Shown: positions 1 through 8,641 of the stretch, in pieces
Layout of the letters: the number at the start of each line of letters is the position of its first letter
How positions within the stretch are numbered: the first letter of the stretch is position 1
The notes under the pieces: model-generated
What the model was told of the DNA's origin: nothing
Databases searched by the model: none
What the model saw: the letters and a program-made list of their open reading frames with translations, nothing else
Origin: Bryobacteraceae bacterium
GTDB taxonomy: Bacteria; Acidobacteriota; Terriglobia; Bryobacterales; Bryobacteraceae
Assembly: GCA_025056865.1 (NCBI GenBank)
Contig: JANWVO010000003.1
Location: forward strand, 124,001-188,000
Direction of reading: 5' to 3'
Length of the DNA stretch: 64,000 nucleotides
Translations under genes and position numbers: made by a program

Positions 1-2
1 CT

Positions 3-800
3 GCCGGGCAGCGATGGTCGTACCGCATGGAGCTGGTCCACGACCGGCTGCTGACGCCCATCCTGCTTCAGATGGCCGTCTTTTCCGCGCTGGAAGCGAC
101 TGAGCGTGCCGCCGGCCTGTCTACCGTCATTCTCCGCGGACAGCTCCGGATGCAGAGCGGCGAGCCGGTGCCCCTTTCCAACGTGTACGCAGCCGAGCTG
201 GGCGCGCCGTCCATGGTGGCTGCCGCCGTGGCCGCGCCGGTGGCGGCCATCCTGCAAAGCGGTTTCGACACGCTGAAGCTGGCGGGCATCGACGTGGAAT
301 TGGAAGTCAGCAACGAGAAGCGCCAGGTGCAGCTCGACGGCGTGTGGAGCTCGCGCCGCGCCGTCCGCCCGGGTGAATCGGTGGAGATCACGGCGCTGTT
401 TCTGGGCGAGAGCGGCATTGAGCTGACCCGCACCGTCCGCTACCAGGTGCCGGTGGGAGCCCCCGCAGGCCCGCTCTATTTCACCGTCACTGACGGCTCC
501 ACCGCGAACCTCGCCGAGTTCCGCCAGTTCCTGCTGACGCCCCCGCGCTCGGCCGAGCAGCTCCGCGCCTTCCTGACGAAGCTGCATCCCAATGACCGGC
601 CCTATGTCCGCGTCTGGCGCGCCTCGCCTACCTTGCAGGTGCAGGGGGAGAATCTGCCCCTGCTGCCGCCTTCGATGGCCGGCGCGCTGCTGCAAAGCGC
701 GTCACAGCAGGCCAACTCCCTGGTGGCTTCGTTGCGCATGGATCCGGCGCCGTATCTTTTCACCGGTTCCAGAACCATCCAGGTGGAAGTGAAAGAATGA
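3..800 (+). CDS. C-terminal part of a secreted protein, probably SpoIVB-like (S55) peptidase family (5' truncated by window edge)
   Basis: The frame is open from the window edge (first in-frame codon at 3), so the ATG at 27 is probably internal and the gene begins upstream. About 265 residues are visible. The segment around LTPILLQMAVFSALEATER and the following beta-rich region with a conserved VWSSRRAVRPGESVEI stretch recall the C-terminal part of acidobacterial secreted proteins carrying an S55 (SpoIVB-type) peptidase domain; this is recognition from memory, not a search result. The catalytic domain would lie outside the window, so peptidase activity cannot be checked. The stop overlaps the next start (ATGA, 797-800), indicating translational coupling with a secreted beta-propeller protein. 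It could instead be an unrelated envelope protein. Confidence 0.6.
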   Translation, partial: AGQRWSYRMELVHDRLLTPILLQMAVFSALEATERAAGLSTVILRGQLRMQSGEPVPLSNVYAAELGAPSMVAAAVAAPVAAILQSGFDTLKLAGIDVELEVSNEKRQVQLDGVWSSRRAVRPGESVEITALFLGESGIELTRTVRYQVPVGAPAGPLYFTVTDGSTANLAEFRQFLLTPPRSAEQLRAFLTKLHPNDRPYVRVWRASPTLQVQGENLPLLPPSMAGALLQSASQQANSLVASLRMDPAPYLFTGSRTIQVEVKE

Positions 801-3037
801 AACGCACACGCCCGCTTCCCGCCCTGTGTCTCGCCTGCCTGTTGTGCTTCGCAGGGAGCACCGGCACGTGGGAATGCAACACCTACAACGATTTTCTGAA
901 GGGACGATTCCAGGGCGTCTCGCTCACGCGGGACGGCCGGCTGACGCTGGCGCCGCGGCTGGAGACGTTGGCCGAAACGGGCGAAGCGGGCGTCTGGAGC
1001 GTCGCCGCCGCCCCGGACGGCACCGTGTATTTCTCCACCGGCCACCGCGGCCGCGTCTACCGCTGGAAGGCGGGCGAGAAGCCGGTTCTGCTGTGGTCTG
1101 CTCCGCAACCGGAGGTTTTTGCGCTGGCGCTGGACGCGAAAGGCGTCCTCTATGCCGCTTCGTCGCCCGACGGCAAGATCTGGCGCATTGAAAACGGCAA
1201 GGCGGCCGAGTACTTCGATCCGAAGCAGAAATACATCTGGTCGCTTTGCGCAGCCGCCGACGGCGCGCTGTATGCGGGCACGGGACAGGAGGGCAGGATC
1301 TGGCGCATCAGCGGAGCGGGGCAGGGAGAGGTCTGGTATGAGACAGGACAGACCCATGTCACGGCTCTCGCCGTGGACGCCAGGGGGCGGCTGCTGGCCG
1401 GCACCGAACCCAACGGGATCCTCTACCGGATCGAGGGCAAGGGCAAGGCCTTCGTGCTGTATGATTCGAGCCTGCCGGAGATCCGTTCCATCGTGCCCGC
1501 GCCAGACGGCTCGGTGTATGTCGCCGCGATGGGCGGGGCCTATGCCCGCCGCCAGGCGCAGACCGCCGCCACCGCCGCCGCGCAGCAAACCACCGGCATG
1601 GTGACCACCACGATCACCGTCTCGGCGGACGCCGACGCCGCCGCGCAGCGCGGCATCGAGATCCAGCCGAAGGCCGAGCAGCCGAAGCCCGCCGCGCCGG
1701 TCGTGGAAACGCCTCCTCCGGCTCCCGCGGTCGACCTGAGCGCGGAGAAGTCCGCACTCTACCGCATCTATCCGGACCATCTGGTGGAAACGCTCTGGTC
1801 CAGCAGGGAAGAGAACGTCTATGACCTCGCCGTGCGCGGAGCCGAGCTGTACTTCTCCACCGACCTCAATGGCCGCATTTACCGGCTCTCGCCGGATCTC
1901 AAAGCGGCGCTGCTCGTGGAGACCCGGGAAGGAGAAACCACGAGGCTCGCAGAATCCGGCGCCAGCCTCATCGCCGCCACCAGCAATCAGGGGAAGCTGT
2001 ACCGGCTGAACGGGGCGGCGGCAGAGACCGGCATCTACGAATCCCCCGTGCATGACGCGGGCAACGCCGCACGCTGGGGCCGCCTCGAGTGGCGCGCCGA
2101 AGCCCGCCCTGGCCAGCTTGTCTTCCGCACCCGCAGCGGCAACTCGGCGCGCCCGGACTCCACCTGGAGCGAATGGTCCGATCCGATCACCGACCTCGGC
2201 CGCAACCGCATCGCCAGCCCCAACGCCCGCTACATCCAGTGGCGCGTCGAGATGAAGCCCGATGGCGGGCCGCCACCGATTGTGGATTCTGTCGCTGTCA
2301 GCTACCAGCCGCAGAACGGGCGGCCCGTGGTCCGCAGCATTCAGGTGACGCCGCAGTGGACCGCCGCGCAGGCCAAGCCCGCCACGCCCGCCCAGTCGTC
2401 TTCCTCTTCGGTGTCTTACAGCATCACGGTCACCGACACCGGCGAAGCCGGACAGCAGACCAGCGCCGGCACGCCCACCCAGGCCGTCAGCCGCACCGGC
2501 ATGCAGCAGATCTATATCACCTGGCAGGCCGACGACCCCGACGGGGATCCGCTCCTTTACAGCGTCTACTTCCGCGGAGAGGACGAGAAGGAGTGGAAGC
2601 TACTGAAAGGCGACCTGAAAGAAAACACGCTCCAGCAGGACGCCGAGGTCTTTGCTGACGGGCGGTACTTCTTCCGCGTGGTGGCGTCGGACCGGCCCGG
2701 CAACAGCCCCCAGGCGGCCCGCGAATCCGATCTGGTCAGCCAGCCCGTGCTGATCGACCAGACGCCGCCCCGCGTCGTCCTCTCTCCCCCCAGGCGCGAA
2801 GGCGCGGAATGGGTCATTGAGGCGCGCGCCGCCGATGACGCCTCGCCCGTGCGCCGCGCGGAGTTCTCCGTCAACGCCGCACCGTGGACCCTGGCCGAAC
2901 CCGCCGACGGCATCTGGGACAGCCGCGAAGAGTCCTTCACCATCCGCGTGCCGGCCGGGGGCGGCGAGCGCGCGGTCGTCGTCCGCGCTTTCGACGCCGC
3001 CGGCAATCCGGGGCTCGCCAAGGTCATCCTGCATTAG
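797..3037 (+). CDS. Secreted beta-propeller protein with C-terminal Ig/Fn3-like region
   Basis: A 746-residue protein with a basic start, a hydrophobic leader (about residues 7-22) and then repeated propeller-blade motifs of the type DGTVYFSTG, GRIWRI and GILYRIEG over roughly residues 60-240. A low-complexity Ala/Gln/Pro linker follows (about 250-310), then more blade-like repeats (about 310-410). The C-terminal third (about 430-746) is beta-sandwich-like, with a DPDGDPLLYSVYF motif typical of Fn3/cadherin-type domains. No catalytic signature is seen, so it is likely an extracytoplasmic binding or scaffold protein. The start overlaps the preceding gene by 4 nt, so the two are probably co-translated and may act together. 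Function is unknown. Confidence 0.85.
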   Translation: MKRTRPLPALCLACLLCFAGSTGTWECNTYNDFLKGRFQGVSLTRDGRLTLAPRLETLAETGEAGVWSVAAAPDGTVYFSTGHRGRVYRWKAGEKPVLLWSAPQPEVFALALDAKGVLYAASSPDGKIWRIENGKAAEYFDPKQKYIWSLCAAADGALYAGTGQEGRIWRISGAGQGEVWYETGQTHVTALAVDARGRLLAGTEPNGILYRIEGKGKAFVLYDSSLPEIRSIVPAPDGSVYVAAMGGAYARRQAQTAATAAAQQTTGMVTTTITVSADADAAAQRGIEIQPKAEQPKPAAPVVETPPPAPAVDLSAEKSALYRIYPDHLVETLWSSREENVYDLAVRGAELYFSTDLNGRIYRLSPDLKAALLVETREGETTRLAESGASLIAATSNQGKLYRLNGAAAETGIYESPVHDAGNAARWGRLEWRAEARPGQLVFRTRSGNSARPDSTWSEWSDPITDLGRNRIASPNARYIQWRVEMKPDGGPPPIVDSVAVSYQPQNGRPVVRSIQVTPQWTAAQAKPATPAQSSSSSVSYSITVTDTGEAGQQTSAGTPTQAVSRTGMQQIYITWQADDPDGDPLLYSVYFRGEDEKEWKLLKGDLKENTLQQDAEVFADGRYFFRVVASDRPGNSPQAARESDLVSQPVLIDQTPPRVVLSPPRREGAEWVIEARAADDASPVRRAEFSVNAAPWTLAEPADGIWDSREESFTIRVPAGGGERAVVVRAFDAAGNPGLAKVILH

Positions 3038-3114
3038 ATTTGCGGGCTTTGTGACTGGAGTCATCGAACCGGAGGCGCGGATCCTCTACTCTGCAAACAG
3101 AGGACACCGACCCA

Positions 3115-4365
3115 GTGAGCGAACTCATCGACAACCGGACGCAGCGCATCCGCCAGTTGAAACACATCATCCGGCAGCTCCACCAGGGCGTTCCGGCCGG
3201 CGCCGTGCGGGATCAGCTCCGCGCCATCGTCCGTGAGACGGACTACTCCGAAATGGTCGCCATGGAGCAGGAGCTGATGGCGGAAGGCATGCCCGCCGAG
3301 GAGATCATGTCCATGTGCGACCTGCACTCGCAGCTCGCCCGCGAGGTGCTGGTCCCGCCGCCGGCGCGGAGCGTGCCGCCCGGCCATCCCGCAGACACGA
3401 TGCGGCGCGAAAATCAGGCTCTGCGGGAAGTGGTGGCGCGCATGCGGGACGTCATCGCATCCATCTCCGCGCTCGCCGACCCGTCCGCACTCCCGCCGCT
3501 GCTCGACCAGTGGCGGCAGTGCGCCAACGAGCTGATGGACGCCGACAAGCACTATCAGCGCAAGGAGCAACTCTTCTTCTCCCGGCTGGAAGCCCACGGC
3601 ATCACTGGCCCCTCGAAGGTGATGTGGGGCAAGGACGATGAAATCCGCGCCATGCTGAAGAGCCTCCAGCAGGCGCTTTCGGTCCGGGAGGCGAAGCTCG
3701 AGGAGTGGAAGCTTGTGGCGCAGACCATCGGCCGCAGCGCCGCGGCGGCCATCGAGGAGATGATCTCCAAGGAAGAGAACATCCTTCTCCCTCTGTGCCT
3801 GGACGTCTTCACCGAAGACGACTGGGGCCAGATCTGGGCCGATTCGCCGCGCTACGGCTGGTGCCTCGCCGCGCCGCTGGAGGGCTACCGCCCGCCGGAA
3901 GGCGTGCTGCGCGAGGGGCTCCGGCTGGAGGGAGCCCAGGCAGTCCAGCTTCCCACCGGAAGCCTCACGCTCGAACAGCTCCTCGCGATCTTCCGCACGC
4001 TGCCCGTGGATCTGACCTTTGTCGATGCGGACGACCGCGTCGCCTTCTTCAGCGAGGGTCCGGACCGCATTTTCGCGCGCTCGAAAGCGATTCTCGGCCG
4101 CAAGGTCCAGCACTGCCACCCGCCGCGCAGCGTCGATGTCGTCGACCGGATCCTTGAGGACTTCCGCTCCGGGCGTCACAGCGTGGCCGAGTTCTGGATC
4201 CAGTTCCACGGCCGCTTTGTCCACATCCGCTACTTCGCCGTGCGGAACGAAGCGGGCCAGTACCTCGGCACGCTCGAAGTGACGCAGGACATCACGCGCA
4301 TCCGCTCGCTCGAAGGCGAACGCCGCCTGCTTCAGTACGAAGAATCCGCAGTCCAGGGAGCCTGA
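3115..4365 (+). CDS. DUF438 protein with hemerythrin-like and PAS domains
   Basis: A 416-residue cytoplasmic protein starting with GTG. The N-terminus (about 1-65, SELIDNRTQRIRQLKHIIR) matches DUF438. The middle (about 95-240) is an all-helical hemerythrin-like region with HYQRKEQLFF, GKDDEIR and KEENILLPL motifs. The C-terminus (about 285-410) is a PAS domain ending in the typical LEVTQDITRIRSLEGERR. There is no kinase or output domain, so it probably senses a diatomic gas, redox state or small ligand and passes the signal to a partner. The next gene begins 3 nt downstream of the stop and carries DUF1858/DUF2249-like regions, a pairing known from nitrogen-oxide and anaerobic metabolism loci. 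Domain calls are firm; the signal sensed is inference. Confidence 0.85.
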   Translation: MSELIDNRTQRIRQLKHIIRQLHQGVPAGAVRDQLRAIVRETDYSEMVAMEQELMAEGMPAEEIMSMCDLHSQLAREVLVPPPARSVPPGHPADTMRRENQALREVVARMRDVIASISALADPSALPPLLDQWRQCANELMDADKHYQRKEQLFFSRLEAHGITGPSKVMWGKDDEIRAMLKSLQQALSVREAKLEEWKLVAQTIGRSAAAAIEEMISKEENILLPLCLDVFTEDDWGQIWADSPRYGWCLAAPLEGYRPPEGVLREGLRLEGAQAVQLPTGSLTLEQLLAIFRTLPVDLTFVDADDRVAFFSEGPDRIFARSKAILGRKVQHCHPPRSVDVVDRILEDFRSGRHSVAEFWIQFHGRFVHIRYFAVRNEAGQYLGTLEVTQDITRIRSLEGERRLLQYEESAVQGA

Positions 4366-4368
4366 CGC

Positions 4369-4926
4369 ATGATTACGCCCATTCAGCCCGACACCCGCCT
4401 CGCCACGCTGCTTGCGGAGCACCCGGAGCTTGAGACCCGCCTGCTGGCGGCCATCCCCGCGCTGGCATCCGTGCGGAACGAAACGCTTCGCCACAGCCTG
4501 CTGCAAGGAACCACGCTGGAGCAGGCCGCGCGCCTTACCGGCCTGCCCGCGGGCGAATTCGTGGCCGTGGTCCGCGCCTGGGCCGGACAGGCGCAGGAAG
4601 AAGAGGCATCCTGCGGCCCCGGAGGCCACGTCCCTCTGCCGCCCACGCCGCGGCCCGCATGGGCCCGGGAGTTCATCGTCCGCTTCCGAGTGGATGCCGA
4701 CGAAATGCTCGCCACGGGCCTGCACCCGGCGGGCACGGTGAGGCAATGCGCGTCGGCGCTTCAGCCCGGCGAGATGGTCGTCCTTGTCAGCTCGTTCTGC
4801 CCATCGCCGCTGATCCACGGGATGCGCCACGCCGGCTTCGAGGCATGGACCGGGGAGACCGCCCCCGGCCGCTGGGAGTCCTGCTTCCGCCGCCGGCAGG
4901 ACGCGGCCAACGCTACAGGCTCTTGA
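4369..4926 (+). CDS. DUF1858 / DUF2249-like two-domain protein
   Basis: A 185-residue protein. Residues about 1-70 (ITPIQPDTRLATLLAEHPEL...) follow the helical DUF1858 pattern but lack the CxC cysteines often found there. Residues about 100-180 (FIVRFRVDADEMLATGLHP... through ALQPGEMVVLVSSFCPSPLI) resemble the TusA-like DUF2249 fold. It starts 3 nt after the DUF438 gene and is surely co-transcribed with it. The 3' end overlaps the convergent rpe gene by 14 nt. Proteins of these families sit near nitric-oxide, nitrite or sulfur-carrier functions, but no catalytic residue is visible here. Function unknown; the partnership with the DUF438 sensor is the best clue. Confidence 0.75.
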   Translation: MITPIQPDTRLATLLAEHPELETRLLAAIPALASVRNETLRHSLLQGTTLEQAARLTGLPAGEFVAVVRAWAGQAQEEEASCGPGGHVPLPPTPRPAWAREFIVRFRVDADEMLATGLHPAGTVRQCASALQPGEMVVLVSSFCPSPLIHGMRHAGFEAWTGETAPGRWESCFRRRQDAANATGS

Positions 4927-5575
4927 GCCATGCGTGCACGGCCGCCGGATCCGCCGCCCCGCAAAGCAGGGACCCCGGAACGATGCCGCCCGCGCCCGAG
5001 GCGCGCAGCAGCGGGACAGTCTCCTCGCGGATGCCTCCGTCGGCCAGCAGCCGCGCCGTCGACCCTTCCAGCAGCGCCGCCGCCTCCGCCATGCGGTCGC
5101 AGGCGCGCTCGTCCAGCCCGCAGCCTTTCACCCCGGGCGGCGTGCCCATCAGCACGATGTGCGACACGCGGTTGCGGAACCCGCGGACCATCTCCACCGG
5201 CGTTTCCAGCTCCAGCGACACCCCGGCGCGAACCCCGCGCGCCTGCGCCTGCTCAATCGCCTGCCACACCCGCTTGCCCGTTTCAATCGGAAGCGTCACC
5301 CAGTCTGCTCCGGCATCCAGGAACAGCGGCAGCAGATCCATCGGCCGCGTGGCGAACAGATGCACGTGCAGCGGCTTCTTCGTGATCTGTCGGATCCGCG
5401 CCACCAGGTCCGGAAAGAACAGCAGCGTGCGGACGTAGTGGCCGTCGGCAGCGTCCAGATGGAAGCTGTCGGCGAACGGCTCCAGCCGCCGGATCTCGCT
5501 TTCCAGGTTGGCCAGATCCGCCGACCAGAGCGAAACGTCGAGCCAGAGAGGCCCGGAAAACGGCAGCAGGTTCAT
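4913..5575 (-). CDS. rpe: Ribulose-phosphate 3-epimerase family protein
   Basis: A 220-residue TIM-barrel protein on the minus strand. Motifs typical of the family are present: LWLDVSLWSADLANLESEI at the N-terminus, FHLDAADGHYV (metal-binding D and H), LHVHLFATRP, and a C-terminal phosphate-binding LADGGI...GAGGIVPGS. The enzyme interconverts ribulose 5-phosphate and xylulose 5-phosphate in the pentose phosphate pathway. The family also includes allulose-6-phosphate epimerases, and some substitutions (for example VKGCG in place of the usual FGGQ) mean the exact sugar phosphate is not certain. Convergent with the upstream DUF gene, overlapping it by 14 nt. Confidence 0.8.
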   Translation of the reverse strand: MNLLPFSGPLWLDVSLWSADLANLESEIRRLEPFADSFHLDAADGHYVRTLLFFPDLVARIRQITKKPLHVHLFATRPMDLLPLFLDAGADWVTLPIETGKRVWQAIEQAQARGVRAGVSLELETPVEMVRGFRNRVSHIVLMGTPPGVKGCGLDERACDRMAEAAALLEGSTARLLADGGIREETVPLLRASGAGGIVPGSLLCGAADPAAVHAWLKSL

Positions 5576-5660
5576 CTCAGCCGCTCCGCCAGGTGCGCCG
5601 CCAGGCCGAAAGGAACGCCGGAGTGGACCGCCAACCGCATGCTAACTTTAAGGATAGACG

Positions 5661-6563
5661 ATGCATCGGCTTACCAGTACCCTCATTGCTGCATTCCTGT
5701 GCGTTTCCGCCACGGCCACGGCGGCCATCCAGCAGCCGCCTGCGGAAAGCGACGACCCCGTGGTCGTGGTCATCGAAGGCCAGCCCTGGCGGCGAAGCGA
5801 GATCGAAGGTTTGATCAACCGGCTGCCCCCCAATGTCGCGCAGAACTTCCTGGTGGACAGGCGGAACTTCCTCGTTCAGTACGCTCTCATGCAGCGGCTC
5901 GCCGCCATGGCCGAGAAGGAAGGAGTTGCTGACTCGGAGCCGCACAGGACGCGCCTTGCCTATCAGCGGTCCATCTATCTGGCACAGGCGGCCATGGATC
6001 AGGCGGCGATGCGCATCCAGATCCAGCCCGAGGAGCAGAAGCGTTACTTCGAGGAGCACAAGCAGGACTTCTCCCGCGCCCAGGTGCGCGTGATCTACCT
6101 CAGCTTCAATGACAACCCGCCCCCCTCGAAGGATCCGAAGGCGAAGCGGCCGCGCACCAGCGCCGAAGCCGGGAAGCTGGCCCGCGAGCTCGTGGCGAAG
6201 GCCCGCGCCGGAGCGGATTTCGCCACGCTGGCCCGTCAGTTTTCCGACGACGAAGAGACCAGAGGCAAGGGCGGCGAATTCCGCCCCGTGAAGCCGAACG
6301 ACCAGAACCTGCCACCGGAGATCCGCACGGCCATCTTCTCGCTCCGCCCCGGCCAGGTGTCGGATCCCGTGCGCCAGACCGGCGGGTTCTGGATCTTCCG
6401 GCTCGAGGACTACACGGAGCCAGCCTTCGAAGAAGTCCAGAGTGAGATCTTCGACACGCTCCGGGAGGCGCGGTTCCGGGAATGGATCGAGAGCGTCCAG
6501 AAATCGCTCCAGATCGAGTTCAGGGACGAATCGTACCTGGGCGGCGGCTCGCCGAAGCAATAG
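5661..6563 (+). CDS. Periplasmic parvulin-type peptidylprolyl isomerase
   Basis: A 300-residue protein with a signal peptide (MHRLTSTLIAAFLCVSATATAA), an N-terminal SurA/PrsA-like chaperone region (about 30-140) and a parvulin PPIase core (about 145-265) with the typical ARAGADFATLARQFSDDEET and KGGEFRPV segments and the IRTAIFSLRPGQVSDPV stretch. It should catalyse prolyl cis-trans isomerisation and assist folding of exported proteins. An AAGGA-type ribosome site lies about 6 nt before the ATG. The 3' end overlaps the open frame of the downstream HExxH protein. Confidence 0.88.
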   Translation: MHRLTSTLIAAFLCVSATATAAIQQPPAESDDPVVVVIEGQPWRRSEIEGLINRLPPNVAQNFLVDRRNFLVQYALMQRLAAMAEKEGVADSEPHRTRLAYQRSIYLAQAAMDQAAMRIQIQPEEQKRYFEEHKQDFSRAQVRVIYLSFNDNPPPSKDPKAKRPRTSAEAGKLARELVAKARAGADFATLARQFSDDEETRGKGGEFRPVKPNDQNLPPEIRTAIFSLRPGQVSDPVRQTGGFWIFRLEDYTEPAFEEVQSEIFDTLREARFREWIESVQKSLQIEFRDESYLGGGSPKQ

Positions 6564-7102
6564 GCATTCGCGCCCGGGCCCGACTGCGGTTTGAAGGCCG
6601 CCCCGTCCGCCTCGCCTGGGCGCGCCGCCTCCGCGCCTGGCGGGGCAGGCTCGTGTTCGGCGAAGGTCCGGGGCAGGAAGTTCATGCCGCCAGCTTCATC
6701 CGCGAGCGCAGGCTTGTGCTCGATGAGGCGCTCCGCCGCTCGCCCGGCGAGCTTTCCCGCATCGCTCTTCACGAACTCTTCCACTTCGTCTGGGTGCGGC
6801 TTTCCAACGCCGAACGCCGCTGCTGGGAAGAGCTTTTGCGTCAACAGATGGCGCTGGGAGCCACCGGCGAGCTGGGCTGGTCCGCCGAGAAGCGTCTCGC
6901 AAGCCTCCGCCCCGCCGACATCGAGCGGCGCTCGCGCCGCTGGCGGGAGTATGTCTGCGAAAGCTTTTGCGACTCCGCCGCCTGGGCGTTCGGCCTCCTC
7001 CGCCGGCACGGGGAATTTACCCTTCCGGAACCCTTCCGCAGCCAGCGCCGGCAAACGTTGGCCGGGATTGTTCGTCACCACGGAGGGGTCTTGCCCATCT
7101 AA
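6482..7102 (+). CDS. Putative zinc metallopeptidase-like protein (HExxH); start uncertain
   Basis: The protein carries HELFH (residues 97-101 counting from the ATG at 6482), the HExxH zinc-binding/catalytic signature, followed about 55 residues later by a CESFCDSAAWAF segment that could supply the third ligand. No signal peptide or membrane segment is seen. The ATG at 6482 lies 82 nt inside the parvulin gene, and the first ~30 residues look like out-of-frame reading of that gene. The likely true N-terminus is near RARARLRFEGRPVRLAWARR, but between there and 6482 there is no ATG, GTG or TTG, only ATA, ATT (around 6560-6566) and a CTG at 6584. Either a rare start is used or the overlap is real. 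Substrate unknown. Confidence 0.65.
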   Translation: MDRERPEIAPDRVQGRIVPGRRLAEAIGIRARARLRFEGRPVRLAWARRLRAWRGRLVFGEGPGQEVHAASFIRERRLVLDEALRRSPGELSRIALHELFHFVWVRLSNAERRCWEELLRQQMALGATGELGWSAEKRLASLRPADIERRSRRWREYVCESFCDSAAWAFGLLRRHGEFTLPEPFRSQRRQTLAGIVRHHGGVLPI

Positions 7103-7137
7103 CCTGATAGAATTTCGGAAGGGATCCGCCTGTTTCC

Positions 7138-7674
7138 ATGAATTTCCGCCTCCCCGGACTCACTGCTTTCCTGTGTGCCGCCCTGCTTGCCCTTTCTGGT
7201 TGTGCTTCCATCATCACGAGGGGCGAGCCGGCCTCCCGGAACGCGCGGAAAGCAGCGGACCGCAAGCCCGCGCCTGACTTCGAACTGAAGGACGTCCATG
7301 GCAGGACCATCCGGCTTTCGGAATACCGCGGCCAGGTCGTTCTGCTCAACTTCTGGGCGACATGGTGCGGTCCCTGCAAGATCGAGATCCCGTGGTTCGT
7401 CGAGTTCCAGCGCACGTTCAAGGATCGCGGCTTCACGGTCATCGGCGTGAGCGTGGACGAGGATGGCTGGGATGCCGTCCGTCCCTTCCTCGCTGCCCGG
7501 CAGGTGAACTATCCCGTCGTCATCTCCACGCCGGAGGTGGAGATGAAGTACGGCGGCGTGGAGGCCCTGCCGATGTCCTTCCTCATCGACCGCGAAGGGC
7601 GCATCGCCAGCACCCATGTCGGGCTGGTGACAAAGAAGACGTATGAAGAAGAAATCCGCCAGTTGCTGGATTAG
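7138..7674 (+). CDS. TlpA/ResA-type thioredoxin-like lipoprotein
   Basis: A 178-residue protein with a lipoprotein signal (LLALSGC, lipid-modified Cys22) and a thioredoxin fold with the active site WCGPC (Cys77/Cys80). PDFELKDVHGRTIRLSEYRG before it and GVEALPMSFLIDREG (cis-Pro loop) after it are classic for the TlpA/ResA/AhpC-TSA family. It is anchored outside the cytoplasmic membrane and probably reduces periplasmic disulfides, for example in cytochrome maturation. The stop lies 32 nt inside the next gene, which encodes a DsbD N-terminal domain, so the two are translationally linked and may form one thiol relay. Confidence 0.92.
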   Translation: MNFRLPGLTAFLCAALLALSGCASIITRGEPASRNARKAADRKPAPDFELKDVHGRTIRLSEYRGQVVLLNFWATWCGPCKIEIPWFVEFQRTFKDRGFTVIGVSVDEDGWDAVRPFLAARQVNYPVVISTPEVEMKYGGVEALPMSFLIDREGRIASTHVGLVTKKTYEEEIRQLLD

Positions 7675-8122
7675 CCTGCTCTCGGCGCTGCTGGCCGCAC
7701 CTGCCGCCGCGCAGTCCCAGCAGATCCTCACCCTCCAGGAGCCGCAGAAGGTCGTCGTCCCCAGGCAGGAAGAGGTGCGAATCCCGCTGAAAGCGACCAT
7801 CCGGCCCGGCTATCACGCCAACTCGGACAAGCCCTCGGAGGACTATCTCATTCCTCTGCGCCTCACCTGGGACGCCCAGGGCCCCTTGCAGCCGGTGGAG
7901 ATCATCTACCCGAAGCCGAAGTTCGAGAAGTTCGCGTTCACGGAGAAGCCGATTGCGGTCATCGACGGCGACTTTGAAATCGTCACGCGCTTCCGCCGTC
8001 CGCCGAACGCCATGCCCGGGCCCGCGCTTCTTGCCGGCAAGCTCCGCTATCAGGCGTGCAACGACCGCATGTGCTTCCCGCCGAAGACGGTCGAGGTGAA
8101 AGTGCCCTTGATCCTTCAGTAG
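7643..8122 (+). CDS. Stand-alone DsbD N-terminal (DsbD alpha-like) domain protein
   Basis: A 159-residue secreted protein with a signal peptide (basic start MKKKS, hydrophobic core, AAAQ cleavage region). The remainder matches the periplasmic N-terminal immunoglobulin-like domain of the thiol:disulfide interchange protein DsbD, including the redox pair in LRYQACNDRMCFPP. There is no membrane DsbD core or C-terminal thioredoxin domain attached, so electrons must come from another protein, plausibly a CcdA-like protein encoded elsewhere. It overlaps the TlpA gene by 32 nt. Domain assignment is strong; its partner is inferred. Confidence 0.85.
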   Translation: MKKKSASCWISLLSALLAAPAAAQSQQILTLQEPQKVVVPRQEEVRIPLKATIRPGYHANSDKPSEDYLIPLRLTWDAQGPLQPVEIIYPKPKFEKFAFTEKPIAVIDGDFEIVTRFRRPPNAMPGPALLAGKLRYQACNDRMCFPPKTVEVKVPLILQ

Positions 8123-8641
8123 CGCCTTCCTGCGATGTCCGGCCTGCCGCCAGCGGGCAGCCTGTTTCTGCGTGACGGTCTGCTGCTCCCGGCGCACTTC
8201 CGCAATCTGGGCTCGTGCAGTCCCACGCGGCTTCCACATGCCGGGCATCCCCCGCCCCTGCCGGTTGGCTGACAGGAGTCCGCCCAGCTTGCGGCACACG
8301 CAGGGCCATCGCAGCAACCCTACCTCAGCTCTTGCGAAGGGATTCGCGCCCCGGCCCAGGGGAGTGCCGGCGGCGAGACACACGCTTCGCGGGCATTTCG
8401 CGCCACTTTCCATGATCTGCTTCCGCAGAGAACAGCAGAGCGCGGGGATGCGGCCCTGCGACCGCAGGGAAAGCAGCAGCCGGATCTGGCAGTCCGCTGG
8501 AAGCCCACCGTGCAGGGTGATGGAGGCAGGATGTGGACTCCCCACCCCCCTGCACGGATCGATTTTCAGCCCATGTCGCTCCGGCCCGGCCTGGATGCTC
8601 CAGTTGCCGGATCCGCATGGAGTCCTCCGGGCGCGGCATGT
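8123..8641. other. Gap without recognisable gene
   Basis: About 520 bases between the DsbD-like gene and the convergent TonB receptor. Both strands have open frames, but none shows a recognisable domain, a good ribosome site or plausible protein composition. A weak GC hairpin followed by tgttt (about 8140-8170) could end the plus-strand operon. The rest could be a decayed gene. Confidence 0.5.

Noticed and set aside
7583-8545. Minus-strand 320-codon frame over the DsbD-like gene and the gap
   Set aside because: Over the coding part it is antisense; the remainder lacks any recognisable feature.
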